DNA of 64,000 nucleotides from Photobacterium phosphoreum (GTDB taxonomy: Bacteria; Pseudomonadota; Gammaproteobacteria; Enterobacterales; Vibrionaceae), in the NCBI RefSeq assembly GCF_002954725.1, contig NZ_MSCQ01000001.1, positions 1,399,442 to 1,463,441 on the forward strand. Direction: 5' to 3'. Under the pieces are notes generated by a model. It was not told the origin of the DNA. It made no database searches and worked only from the letters and a program-made list of their open reading frames with translations. Positions 7,898 to 16,363 of the stretch are shown here, in pieces. The first letter of the stretch is position 1. Every line of letters starts with the position of its first letter. The position numbers and the translations under genes are program-made.

Positions 7898-10092
7898 ACA
7901 CTTTCTGGAGTAACTGGGTTATTGTATTAACCTTAGTCTTTCTGATTTTTATGCTTATCGTTGTCGTGTATTACTGGCGAAAAAATCATACTGCCGATAA
8001 AAATAAAACAGTTGATAGCTTTGATAATATTAAAGAAAATGATGCAGCAGTACCTAAATTGTTACTGTTTTCCTATTTTATCGCTTTTGTATTCGCGGCG
8101 GGCTTTTTCGTGCTTTATCCTGGTTTAGGTAATTGGCAAGGGCTGATGGACTGGAAATCAACCAGTGAAGCGACTCAACCTCACTCTACCGACTTAAAAA
8201 AGCAAATCGCCCAAGCGAAGCTAAGTGGAAGTTCATACCAACAACTCAGTCAAGATGCAACGATCGTCAGTGCTGGTGACGCACTGTTTCAAACCCATTG
8301 TGCAGCCTGTCATTTAAGTGAAGCTGAAGGCCAAACACATTTTCCTAATCTGTCTGATGATGTATGGCTTTATGGTGGTACTGATAAAGACATTCATTAT
8401 TCTATTACTAAAGGTCGAAATGGCGTAATGGCTGGTTGGAAAACCATTTTATCCGCCGAAGAGATTGATCATGTCGCTACCTATATTGCCTCTTTGCAAG
8501 CTGATCGTATTATTTCTGCTCCCGCTTTTGCATTACAACAAGGGAAAACGGTATTTAATAATAACTGCACCAGTTGCCATGGCAGTAATGCGCAAGGTAA
8601 TCAACTGCTCGGTGCACCCAATTTAGCCGATAATATCTGGCTTCATAATGGCAGCATTGAGGGTATTACTCATACCATTAATAATGGCTTAAATAACGTT
8701 ATGCCTGCGTTTGCCAACCAACTTTCAGATACTGAAATTCAAGCACTTGGCGCTTATATTCGCCATCAATATACCGTTCACGCCAATAAAGTCGCTCAAT
8801 TAGATAAAGCGTTAATCACTAAAGGCCAATATTTAGCCTATGCGGGTGATTGTGTTGCTTGCCATACCGGTGAAGGGGGGGAGTTATTTGGCGGAGGATT
8901 AGGCTTTGTCACACCGTTTGGCACCATGTATTCAACCAATATATCATCACACCCTGAATTTGGGATTGGCACTTACACCTATTCGGAGTTTTATGATGCG
9001 CTGCATAAAGGTAAGGGGAAACACGGCTATCTCTACCCTGCTATGCCTTACTCTTCTTATCAATATGTGACAGATGCTGACACGCAAGCATTATGGGCAT
9101 ACATGCAATCACTCAATTACGTTAACACCCGTAATCGTGACAATCAGATGATGTTTCCTAGTAATATTCGCTTAGGTTTACTCGGTTGGAACATCGCCTT
9201 TCTTAATACCGACCCACTTGAATATCCTGCTGATAGCACTGAATCTTGGCGTCGCGGTAAATATTTAACCATGGGACTAGGCCACTGCTCTGAATGTCAT
9301 ACTCCAAGAAATATTGCCCAAGCTTTAATTGCCGATAAACTGTTTCAAGGTAACTTAATTGATGGCTGGATGGCGCCTGATATTACCGCCACAGAGCTTT
9401 ATCAAGATCGCTGGAGTATTAGCTCACTGACTGATTTTCTAAAAACAGGTCATTCAGAAAAAGGGACTGCGTTTGGTGGCATGGCCGAAGTGGTAAAAAA
9501 CAGTACCCGCTATTTAACCCGTGAAGATGTCAGTGCTATTGCTGAATATCTCATTACTGGCGATAAATATAACGTCCTTGATAAATCTGTTGGACAACTC
9601 AATCCTCCCGGTTTTGGTGATTTAATTCCGGCACAAGTTAATGTTCAGAATCCTGATTTGAGCGAGTCATCAACCGTACCAACACCAGAAACACTAAAAC
9701 AAGAGCAACAACTTTATGGACTGTATATTCAAACATGTGGTGCTTGCCATGGTCCTGATGGTAAAGGTCGTGTAGGCATAGCTCCTACTCTGCTTAATAA
9801 CGGCATAATTATGCATAAAGACCCTTATGACACTATTGCTGTCACCATTCGTGGCCTTACCCCAAACTATTTAGAACAAGAAATAGATTTCATGCCAATG
9901 AGCAGCTTTAACACCGTATTAAATGATGCCGATTTAGCACAATTAATTACCTTTGTACGTCAGAAATTAGGCGGCAGAGACATTCCCGTCACAGAAGCTC
10001 AAGTCACCAAAATTCGTAAAGATCTTATCAAAGCGGGATTTGCTGGCAATATTCACAATCTGACTCAGCCTATGAATAATACCCCTGAATAA
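7894..10092 (+). CDS. Five-haem CcoP fused to a dehydrogenase-type tri-haem cytochrome
   Basis: A 732-aa protein with five CxxCH sites: 136-140, 225-229, 320-324, 465-469 and 615-619. Residues 1 to about 290 are a normal CcoP: two transmembrane helices, the linker LYPGLGNWQG, and two haem domains. From about 305 the sequence changes to the tri-haem cytochrome subunit of membrane alcohol/gluconate/aldehyde dehydrogenases (AdhB type): GDCVACHTG, FGTMYSTNIS, YPAMPYSSY, HCSECHTPRN, then the last haem with CGACHGPDGKG. Ordinary CcoP has about 300 aa and two haems. The gene overlaps ccoO by 4 bases (ATGA), so it belongs to the oxidase. No dehydrogenase catalytic subunit is encoded nearby. The fusion is read in one uninterrupted frame. 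Confidence 0.92.
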   Translation: MNTFWSNWVIVLTLVFLIFMLIVVVYYWRKNHTADKNKTVDSFDNIKENDAAVPKLLLFSYFIAFVFAAGFFVLYPGLGNWQGLMDWKSTSEATQPHSTDLKKQIAQAKLSGSSYQQLSQDATIVSAGDALFQTHCAACHLSEAEGQTHFPNLSDDVWLYGGTDKDIHYSITKGRNGVMAGWKTILSAEEIDHVATYIASLQADRIISAPAFALQQGKTVFNNNCTSCHGSNAQGNQLLGAPNLADNIWLHNGSIEGITHTINNGLNNVMPAFANQLSDTEIQALGAYIRHQYTVHANKVAQLDKALITKGQYLAYAGDCVACHTGEGGELFGGGLGFVTPFGTMYSTNISSHPEFGIGTYTYSEFYDALHKGKGKHGYLYPAMPYSSYQYVTDADTQALWAYMQSLNYVNTRNRDNQMMFPSNIRLGLLGWNIAFLNTDPLEYPADSTESWRRGKYLTMGLGHCSECHTPRNIAQALIADKLFQGNLIDGWMAPDITATELYQDRWSISSLTDFLKTGHSEKGTAFGGMAEVVKNSTRYLTREDVSAIAEYLITGDKYNVLDKSVGQLNPPGFGDLIPAQVNVQNPDLSESSTVPTPETLKQEQQLYGLYIQTCGACHGPDGKGRVGIAPTLLNNGIIMHKDPYDTIAVTIRGLTPNYLEQEIDFMPMSSFNTVLNDADLAQLITFVRQKLGGRDIPVTEAQVTKIRKDLIKAGFAGNIHNLTQPMNNTPE

Positions 10093-10243
10093 CGGAATAA
10101 TATGCAACAGTAAAAAGAAAACATCTAGCTAACCGATTGAAACAACGATCAGTTAACGGACTTGATTGAATTTAAACCTATTACACATTTAAGCATGTTT
10201 TTTATTGCTTGTGGAAAATATCTAGGTATAGTCGAATCTTAAT

Positions 10244-10420
10244 CCTTTGAGTAGAGGCGCGCTGCCTAAGAGTATTCGGTTGGAGGGAGATCCCCAATGA
10301 AAACCGAGGAAAGGAGTCAGCGCCGAAGTGATTATTGAGTCATCAATAGTCGCTGGTTTTGCATTTAAGAAATGCAAAACTGCCATAGTTATTTTTTGTC
10401 TATGGAGCGCTACCCTGAGG
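10244..10420 (+). ncRNA. Lysine riboswitch (L box) aptamer
   Basis: The conserved core is easy to read: GTAGAGGCGCG at the 5' side, AAGAGTA, a GGAGGGAGAT stretch, GAAAACCGAGGAAAGG, GCGCCGAAG, GTCGCTGG, and the closing GGAGCGCTACC. These match the five-helix lysine aptamer known from lysC leaders. CCTTTGAGTAG (10244-10254) can pair with CTACCCTGAGG (10410-10420) to form P1. It lies about 80 bases upstream of a NhaC-family transporter, a known L-box target in gammaproteobacteria. Confidence 0.93.
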
Positions 10421-10469
10421 GATAAGAAGTATTATTTCTCAAGAAATCTGTTTCTCTATCCTTTCGGTA

Positions 10470-10502
10470 GATCTCCACCTTATTATAGGTGTTTAAGAGA
10501 TC
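10470..10502 (+). promoter_or_regulatory. RBS-sequestering hairpin of the lysine riboswitch
   Basis: GATCTC-CACCT (10470-10480) pairs with AGGTG (10487-10491) and GAGATC (10497-10502), with a TATTAT loop and a TTTAA bulge. The 3' arm carries both possible Shine-Dalgarno elements and ends one base before the ATG at 10504. There is no T run, so control is probably at translation initiation. The hairpin also argues for the ATG at 10504 over the in-frame GTG at 10489, which lies inside its 3' arm. Confidence 0.75.
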
Positions 10503-10503
10503 C

Positions 10504-12090
10504 ATGAATCTAATCCAATATTCTGATTCCCTGTTATCAGTGGTACCTGCACTACTGGCAGTTATTCTTGCAATTACTACCCGCCGCGTTTTGTTATCTT
10601 TAGGCGCAGGTATTATTGCAGGATCAATCCTTCTAAATAATTACAACCCACTCGCAGCACTACAATATCTTTTACATCAAATTCTTGGCTTAGTTTGGGC
10701 TGATGGCGCTATCAACACCAGTAACGTTAACATGTTGTTATTTATGTTATTACTCGGTGGTTTGATCAGCTTAATGACCGCAACAGGTGCAACTAAGGCA
10801 TTTGCTGAATGGGGTGTTCGCCGCTGTAAGGATCGTCGTAGCGCGAATATCTTAACCGGTATGATGGTGTTTGCTTTTTTCATTGATGACTTCTTCCACA
10901 GCTTATCTGTGGGCCCTATTTGTCGTCCAGTGACTGATCGCTTTCAAATTTCACGTGCAAAGTTGGCTTACTTGCTCGATTCAACGGCAGCACCTGTATG
11001 TGTAATTACCCCTATTTCATCATGGGGTGCTTATATCATTGCTATCCTTGGCGGCATTTTAGTCACTAACGATATTACTGAAACAAGCCCTATTTCATTG
11101 TTCGTACAAATGATTCCAATGAACCTGTACGCAGTGTTTACCTTATTGATGGTACTTGTGGTTATCACATTCCAACTTGATATTGGCCCGATGCGCAAGC
11201 ATGAAGAGCGTGCACGTGAAGGTCAACTTTGGGATGAATCAAAAGGTCATCCCAAAGGACTAGAAATCACCACCGAAGGTGAAGGTAATGGCACCATGAT
11301 TGATATGGTATTGCCTATTCTAACACTGACTGTTTCTAGCGTTGTGTTTATGATTATCAGTGGTGCTGACGTATTAGCCGCTAAAGGTCTGGCATTTAGC
11401 TTAATTGGCTCAATTGAACATACTGATGTCGGTTCATCATTAGTGTATGCAGCGTTATGTAGCCTTGCAGTATCTATCATATTGGCACTGCGCTTAAAAC
11501 TACCACTAAAGACATGGTTAACAGCAGCACCTCAAGGTGTTCAAGCAATGATGCCTGCTATTATCATTCTGTTATTTGCATGGACTATTGGTACTGTTGT
11601 TAGCGACATGCAAACAGGTCAATACTTAGCATCATTAACGAAATATGGTTTACCTGTTGAATTACTGCCTGCATTAGTATTCTTACTTTCATGTGGCATG
11701 TCTTTTGCGACCGGTACTAGCTGGGGTACATTTGGTATCATGCTGCCATTAGCGGGTGATATGGCGATTGCAAGTGACGTGAACCTATTAATGCCGATGC
11801 TATCAGCAGTATTAGCAGGTTCAGTATTTGGTGATCACAGTTCACCGATTTCAAGCACCAGTATTTTGTCTGCAACAGGCGCTGGTAGTCATCATATGGA
11901 TCACGTAATGACTCAGTTACCGTATGCATTAACGGTCGCGTTTGGTGCTTTCCTTGGCTACCTTGCAATGGGTATTACTGGCTCAACGATTATGGGTATC
12001 GCAGTAAGTGCCGTATGGTTCGTCGGTTGCTGTGTTTACCATGTACGCCAAGATAAGAAACAACAACAATTAGTGACGGCTACTAATTAA
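10504..12090 (+). CDS. lysW: NhaC-family transporter, predicted lysine importer LysW
   Basis: Inner-membrane permease of 528 aa with about 11-12 hydrophobic segments, of the Na+/H+ antiporter NhaC superfamily. Conserved polar patches lie in membrane segments: FIDDFFHSLSVGPICRP, TPISSWGAY, TGTSWGTFG and FGDHSSPISSTSIL. NhaC members under lysine riboswitches have been predicted to carry lysine (LysW). The L box directly upstream supports that role better than plain Na+/H+ exchange, though transport was not shown here. The ATG at 10504 is chosen from the leader structure; an in-frame GTG lies 15 bases earlier. A terminator follows, so the gene is monocistronic. Confidence 0.87.
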   Translation: MNLIQYSDSLLSVVPALLAVILAITTRRVLLSLGAGIIAGSILLNNYNPLAALQYLLHQILGLVWADGAINTSNVNMLLFMLLLGGLISLMTATGATKAFAEWGVRRCKDRRSANILTGMMVFAFFIDDFFHSLSVGPICRPVTDRFQISRAKLAYLLDSTAAPVCVITPISSWGAYIIAILGGILVTNDITETSPISLFVQMIPMNLYAVFTLLMVLVVITFQLDIGPMRKHEERAREGQLWDESKGHPKGLEITTEGEGNGTMIDMVLPILTLTVSSVVFMIISGADVLAAKGLAFSLIGSIEHTDVGSSLVYAALCSLAVSIILALRLKLPLKTWLTAAPQGVQAMMPAIIILLFAWTIGTVVSDMQTGQYLASLTKYGLPVELLPALVFLLSCGMSFATGTSWGTFGIMLPLAGDMAIASDVNLLMPMLSAVLAGSVFGDHSSPISSTSILSATGAGSHHMDHVMTQLPYALTVAFGAFLGYLAMGITGSTIMGIAVSAVWFVGCCVYHVRQDKKQQQLVTATN

Positions 12091-12110
12091 AAACAACCGT
12101 TATTAACGAT

Positions 12111-12174
12111 AATCCCCGTTCGTTTTCGTGCTTATTTGATTTATTCTATAGCACGAAACTGCGGGGATTTTTTG
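12111..12174 (+). terminator. Rho-independent terminator after lysW
   Basis: Long stem: AATCCCCG pairs with CGGGGATT, and the inner TCGTGC pairs with GCACGA around an AT-rich loop. It is followed by a T run. Confidence 0.85.
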
Positions 12175-12190
12175 ATCAGGAGATAAACAA

Positions 12191-12631
12191 ATGGAATATT
12201 TACACACTATGGTACGTGTCAGTGATTTGAATGCCTCACTGGACTTTTACTGCAATAAATTAGGGTTAATTGAAACAAATAGAAAAGAAAGTGAACGTGG
12301 GCGTTTTACGCTGGTCTTTTTAGCCGCGCCAGCTCAAGCAGAAGCGGCAACCCAGACTCAATCGCCACTGCTAGAATTAACCTACAATTGGGATACCGAA
12401 GCTTATAACGGCGGTCGCAATTTTGGTCATCTTGCTTTCCGTGTTGATGATATTTACCAATTGTGCCAACAGTTACAAGACAATGGCGTTATTATTAATC
12501 GTCCACCACGTGATGGTCACATGGCCTTTGTCCGTTCACCGGATGGTATTTCAATTGAATTACTGCAAAAAGGTGAGCCGCTATCCCCTGCTGAGCCGTG
12601 GATTTCACAAGCTAACATTGGCGAATGGTAA
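12191..12631 (+). CDS. Lactoylglutathione lyase family (glyoxalase I, VOC fold)
   Basis: A 146-aa vicinal-oxygen-chelate protein. It would convert the glutathione-methylglyoxal hemithioacetal to S-lactoylglutathione in the cytoplasm. The four metal ligands fall at the expected places: His5 (YLHTMVRV), Glu62 (LLELTYNW), His80 (NFGHLAF) and Glu123 (SIELLQ). It is slightly longer than E. coli GloA (135 aa), with an insert near residues 46-58 and a C-terminal extension. Many Vibrionaceae carry several GloA-like proteins, so this may not be the main glyoxalase I. AGGAG lies eight bases before the ATG. Confidence 0.85.
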   Translation: MEYLHTMVRVSDLNASLDFYCNKLGLIETNRKESERGRFTLVFLAAPAQAEAATQTQSPLLELTYNWDTEAYNGGRNFGHLAFRVDDIYQLCQQLQDNGVIINRPPRDGHMAFVRSPDGISIELLQKGEPLSPAEPWISQANIGEW

Positions 12632-12698
12632 GATTTACCCCATTCGCCCGCCACAGGTATTACTACTATGCCTGTGGCAAAACTGAATAACATAACCG

Positions 12699-13349
12699 CT
12701 ATAAAACGATAATACCTAAATTACTCAACAGCTGTTCTTGCTGCCAATCGGTAATTTGTACCCCTTCTAAAGAGACTCGGCGCACATCAACATCGTCTAA
12801 ATCGACATGACATAAATTAGCCTCTTTAAATATAGCCTGTTGCCATTGCTCACTTGAAAACTCTCCGCGACTTAAGTCAGAGCCTTTAAATGATACGCCA
12901 GTTAACGTAGCTCCACGCCAGCGGTTTTCAAATAACTCACATTTTTCTAGCATTACACTCTCGAAATTGGCATAACTTAAATCACAGCCAGAAATAAATG
13001 CCGAACAAAAGAAAGTGCTTTGAGTAATGTAATTAGCAAATGAGGCATAATAAAAATCAGCACCTTTAAGGTTACATTGACGCAATTCAACCCCGAAACA
13101 TTGGCCATTACGGAAATTTGCCATCGCTAGATTACAGCCTTTAAAACTGGCATCTTTTAGCTTCGCATACGCAAAACTACACCCTTCTGTTTCCCCTGCC
13201 TCAATAAAGTTACAATCAATAAAACAAGCATCGGTTAAATTGGCGCGTGAAAAATCACAGCGGTAAAACTGACACTGTTCAAAGGTTGCTTCGCTTAAAT
13301 CTTGATGCGTAAAAACTTCGCCATCAAATTGTTTTTTTGTAACATGCAT
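12699..13349 (-). CDS. qnr: Qnr-family pentapeptide repeat protein
   Basis: A 216-aa protein made almost wholly of pentapeptide repeats, A(D/N)LXX type, forming a right-handed beta helix. It follows plasmid Qnr proteins over its full length. Landmarks include CSAFISGCDLSYAN, LEKCELFENRW, the DLSRGEFS segment, and the C-terminal WQQEQLLSNLGIIV. Qnr proteins mimic B-DNA, bind gyrase and topoisomerase IV, and lower quinolone susceptibility. Chromosomal qnr genes in Vibrionaceae are regarded as sources of plasmid qnr. The ATG at 13349 is preferred over an in-frame TTG at 13352. I found no LexA box upstream, unlike qnrB. No mobile-element sequence flanks it, so it appears to be a resident gene. 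Confidence 0.88.
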   Translation of the reverse strand: MHVTKKQFDGEVFTHQDLSEATFEQCQFYRCDFSRANLTDACFIDCNFIEAGETEGCSFAYAKLKDASFKGCNLAMANFRNGQCFGVELRQCNLKGADFYYASFANYITQSTFFCSAFISGCDLSYANFESVMLEKCELFENRWRGATLTGVSFKGSDLSRGEFSSEQWQQAIFKEANLCHVDLDDVDVRRVSLEGVQITDWQQEQLLSNLGIIVL

Positions 13350-13580
13350 CAATCATTACTCTATATAGATATAAAACCTTAGGTCTATATTAATAATAAA
13401 AAACCATCGATTACCAGTAAAAAAAGTAGTGCGATTATTGTTTTTTTAGTTTTATTTAAATCGCCACACAAGCGAGACGTAACACCTCTCACACCCTTTA
13501 TTTTATCGTAATCACATGCCTGATTTGTTTTTTTACATACGTGCTACTATCGCAATATAAACCCTCTTAAAATTGACATA

Positions 13581-13632
13581 AAAAAACAGCCGCTGTTATT
13601 GATAGACTCTCAATAATAGCGGCTGTTTTTTC
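13581..13632 (-). terminator. Terminator of the cystatin-like lipoprotein gene
   Basis: A long near-perfect hairpin (AACAGCCGCT...AGCGGCTGTT, with further pairing toward the loop), flanked by A and T runs. It lies 40 bases past the stop of the minus-strand gene at 13672. Confidence 0.88.
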
Positions 13633-13671
13633 ATTCAAATAAGCGGTCAAATAGCGACCAGTTATAATGAA

Positions 13672-14064
13672 TTAATTTTTTACATCACAATTTGAAACGG
13701 CATTAGTTGTCTTATCTACAGACTCAACAGAATAAGTATTTTTTAAACTGCGGAAGACTTTTGCGGTATAAATGTCATTATTTTCAATTGAAAATGTCAC
13801 GTTGTAATTCATACCAGCAACAACTTGTTGAGTAACATGTAATACATTTTTTAACTGATGATCACCAGCAATGTCTTTTACAGCCGCTTGTGCAGCAGCC
13901 GTTACTTCAGGTGTGATCTCACCTTGCTGCCAACCACCAGTAATTGCTTGAGCATAATCACAACCCGTTTTCACCGTTGCCTCTTTCGTCGTTTTAATAT
14001 CTTGTGCACTACACGCCACTAACGCTAATGAACCCAAAGCAACCACTAGAAGTTTCTTATTCAT
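13672..14064 (-). CDS. Lipoprotein with a cystatin-like domain
   Basis: A 130-aa lipoprotein: signal peptide 1-17, lipobox LVAC with the lipidated Cys18. Asp is not at +2 (it is Ser), so outer-membrane sorting is likely. The mature part resembles cystatins: a Gly pair (43-44) before an alpha-helix-like segment (PEVTAAAQAAVKDI), then QQVVAG (79-84), which matches the QxVxG loop that inserts into papain-like proteases, then alternating strands. Cys35 and Cys126 could form a disulphide. This would be a periplasmic or surface cysteine-protease inhibitor, or simply a cystatin fold used otherwise. AAGGAAAAG precedes the ATG. Confidence 0.75.
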   Translation of the reverse strand: MNKKLLVVALGSLALVACSAQDIKTTKEATVKTGCDYAQAITGGWQQGEITPEVTAAAQAAVKDIAGDHQLKNVLHVTQQVVAGMNYNVTFSIENNDIYTAKVFRSLKNTYSVESVDKTTNAVSNCDVKN

Positions 14065-14155
14065 AACTTTTCCTTTTTATAGTAGACGTGTTTATAACAA
14101 CATAAAAACAGTGTTTATTGCAAATTTAATTGAAGAAATAAAAAAATATGCAAAT

Positions 14156-14497
14156 TTACACAACGTATTTACGATAAGATTGCTGATTGATATCTTCTAT
14201 CTCAACACTGAGTGCAATATCAGAATTAAACATAGCAGCAATATGGTGCAATAATACTTCTGATAGCATATCTTTTTGTTGTTCCGTACGGCCCGGCAAT
14301 ATTCTTAACGTAATATGCACAAATGGCTTTTCGTTAGTTCCGGTACGATAAAGCTCATAAGGAATAAGCCGAGTTTTAATGTCTTCTTCTTCAAAAATGC
14401 CTGAGCTAAAAACAGAAAAATGTGTGGTTGTCATTAGCTCATTTAAATCAATTTGAGTTTCTAAATCTTTTGCATATTCGACGATACAATGCGGCAT
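14156..14497 (-). CDS. 5-carboxymethyl-2-hydroxymuconate isomerase family protein
   Basis: A 113-aa member of the tautomerase superfamily, CHMI branch (HpaF/HpcD). The protein begins MPHCIVEYA; Pro2 becomes the catalytic N-terminal proline after Met removal, which fixes the start. FVHITLRILPGRT matches the FVHMTLKIGAGR segment of E. coli HpaF. CHMI acts in homoprotocatechuate degradation, but no other gene of that pathway is present here, so the substrate is uncertain. Stand-alone gene. Confidence 0.83.
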   Translation of the reverse strand: MPHCIVEYAKDLETQIDLNELMTTTHFSVFSSGIFEEEDIKTRLIPYELYRTGTNEKPFVHITLRILPGRTEQQKDMLSEVLLHHIAAMFNSDIALSVEIEDINQQSYRKYVV

Positions 14498-14656
14498 GTT
14501 GTTGATCCCTATTCAGTACGATTAATACTTTTGACGGTAGCACACAATAAATATCGTAACTGCCTAACATCACTAATATTAGTTCACTAAATTGGGTTTT
14601 AATTATCAATGTATCAATCTGTGATCAATGCCTTGCTTTAATGATACATTTTGATG

Positions 14657-15028
14657 CTAACCAATCACTTCAAACTTATCGTAAGTAAGACGAGCTTGAC
14701 CATCAGCTTGAAGTTGCCATACCTCTTTATGCACGACACCAAATGCTTTATTCATTGTCCAATCAGCCATCAAAATATAACCCGTGTCATTATCTGATTG
14801 CCATACCATATTGGTGTAATTAACATCTTTAAAACCTTGATCAATAATATTCTGCCAAAATGCTTGAATCGCTTTACGGCCTTCAAAAACACCAAAGGGT
14901 TGTGCTTCCATAATGGCATCTTCTGCATATTGAGCAGCACAACCAGCAGCATCTTGATGATTAAAGGCGATTTTCCAAGCTGAAATTCCATCTTGAGCAC
15001 GTACTAAAACTGACTGAGTCATCTTCAT
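14657..15028 (-). CDS. NTF2-like (SnoaL-type) small protein
   Basis: A 123-aa protein with the NTF2/SnoaL alpha+beta cone pattern: an N-terminal helix (AWKIAFNHQDAAGCAAQYAED), AIMEAQPFGVFEGRKAIQAFW, then four strands rich in aromatic residues. The family includes isomerases and binding proteins, and no catalytic residue set lets me name a reaction. The gene is divergent from a LysR regulator with a 113-base gap, a layout typical of a regulator controlling its neighbour. Two ATGs are possible (15028 and 15022). The SD AGGAAA is better spaced from the second. Confidence 0.7.
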   Translation of the reverse strand: MKMTQSVLVRAQDGISAWKIAFNHQDAAGCAAQYAEDAIMEAQPFGVFEGRKAIQAFWQNIIDQGFKDVNYTNMVWQSDNDTGYILMADWTMNKAFGVVHKEVWQLQADGQARLTYDKFEVIG

Positions 15029-15141
15029 TTTCCTGTCATTACTGAATATGTGATCATACTAGAAGTAAAATTAACACTGAAAAACAGATTAATAAGAAAT
15101 AACTGTTCTGTATAATCGAACAATAAACAAAGGGAATGCTA

Positions 15142-16005
15142 ATGAATAAGCTACGTTTAATGTCTATTTTTGTTGAAGTGGTAGAGTGCGGTTCAATCTC
15201 CAAAGCTGCAGAAAAACTTGAATTGTCTAAATCGGTAATCAGTTTGGCTCTTAAACAATTAGAGCAGGAATTGCACCTTTGCCTGCTCAAACGCACCACT
15301 CGAAAACAGACATTAACAACTGCTGGAAGCCGTTTTTACCTTCAGTGCGCGCAAATGACCCAACAAGCAGAAGCTGCATGGTTAGAAGCCTCTGAATTTA
15401 CAAAAATTCCATCAGGAATACTAACGGTGACAGCACCCCATGCATTAATGGGATCAATTGTTGTGCCCGCTCTAACAATGGCATTCAGTGATTATACTGC
15501 CGTAAGTTTGAATTTCATCAGTGATGATGAGCATGTGGATATTGTTCAGCAGAATATTGACTTGGCAGTTCGTGTTGGCGTATCAAAAAACTCTAATCTT
15601 AAACAACGTAAGATCGGGCAGTTTAGTGATGTGCTTTGTCATTCAAAAACGATGATGATAGATGCACAATCAGTGCCTTATATTGCACAACATTGGCAAA
15701 CAGAACCTATAATGCAATTGTTTTGCTGCCAGCAGCAGCAGCAAAAAATTCAATACCAAATAAAGCACCGCGCTAATACGTTATTTGATGTTGTAAGCCT
15801 ATTAGAAATGGGACTAGGAGTCGGTGTTGTACCTGATTTTATACTTAAACAAAATCAACGTCTTCAACCTGCAACAGACGCTTTACCGTCGATAGCCAAT
15901 CCAATTTATGTTTTACACCCATATCAAACACATGTTCCTTTAACCGTAACATTAGCGATTGCGGCCATTGAAAAGAAAATAAATGAAATCGTGACGAATC
16001 AGTGA
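15142..16005 (+). CDS. LysR-family transcriptional regulator
   Basis: A 287-aa LTTR. The N-terminal winged helix-turn-helix runs from about residue 1 to 60 (ECGSISKAAEKLELSKSVISLALKQLEQEL, then LKRTTRKQTLT). A substrate-binding domain follows from about 90 to 285, with VSLLEMGLGVGVVPDFI near its end. The ATG at 15142 has AGGGA six bases upstream; the in-frame ATG at 15136 directly abuts that site and is unlikely. It probably controls the divergent NTF2-like gene. The inducer is unknown. Confidence 0.88.
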   Translation: MNKLRLMSIFVEVVECGSISKAAEKLELSKSVISLALKQLEQELHLCLLKRTTRKQTLTTAGSRFYLQCAQMTQQAEAAWLEASEFTKIPSGILTVTAPHALMGSIVVPALTMAFSDYTAVSLNFISDDEHVDIVQQNIDLAVRVGVSKNSNLKQRKIGQFSDVLCHSKTMMIDAQSVPYIAQHWQTEPIMQLFCCQQQQQKIQYQIKHRANTLFDVVSLLEMGLGVGVVPDFILKQNQRLQPATDALPSIANPIYVLHPYQTHVPLTVTLAIAAIEKKINEIVTNQ

Positions 16006-16022
16006 TTTTCTTACCATATTTT

Positions 16023-16200
16023 CATATTTTGGACAGAATTCATGAGCATATCTTGGACTGAGCATATCTTGGACAGCCATATATTTTAGCATATCTTGAA
16101 CAGCCAAACCTTTTGACTCTTAAATAGCGCCCCAACATAGCATATCTTGGAAAGATATCTTGGACAGCCAAATATTTAAATTCTTAAATAGAGCCCCTAA
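16023..16200. repeat. Cluster of GCATATCTTGGACAGCCA-type repeats
   Basis: Six full or partial copies of a roughly 18-base unit with core CATATCTTGGACAGCCA lie at 16023-16036, 16046-16060, 16062-16080, 16089-16106, 16140-16151 and 16153-16170. Two of them (from 16089 and 16153) are followed by a second shared block, TCTTAAATAG-GCCCC, giving a longer unit of about 48 bases. The block lies downstream of the transposase gene. An inverted copy of TTGGACAGCCAT occurs at 17433-17444 on its other side. Confidence 0.85.
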
Positions 16201-16363
16201 AAAATAAACCATTCCACCAACAACAGACTCTTTTACTATAAAAATTGCAGCCTATTATTTAAATTTTTTCGTTAAATCTGTTCTATTCCCATATCTCAGG
16301 ATCGCCAATACCCACAATCCTGACGGTTCTTGCAGTATTTTTATCTGATTATAAGAAGCGTAT

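Noticed and set aside
10489-10503. GTG start for the lysine transporter
   Set aside because: It lies inside the RBS-sequestering hairpin and has no SD of its own; the ATG at 10504 fits the leader structure.
13353-13480. Possible LexA (SOS) box before the Qnr gene, as in qnrB
   Set aside because: No CTGTN8ACAG site could be found; CTGG in the region has no matching right half.
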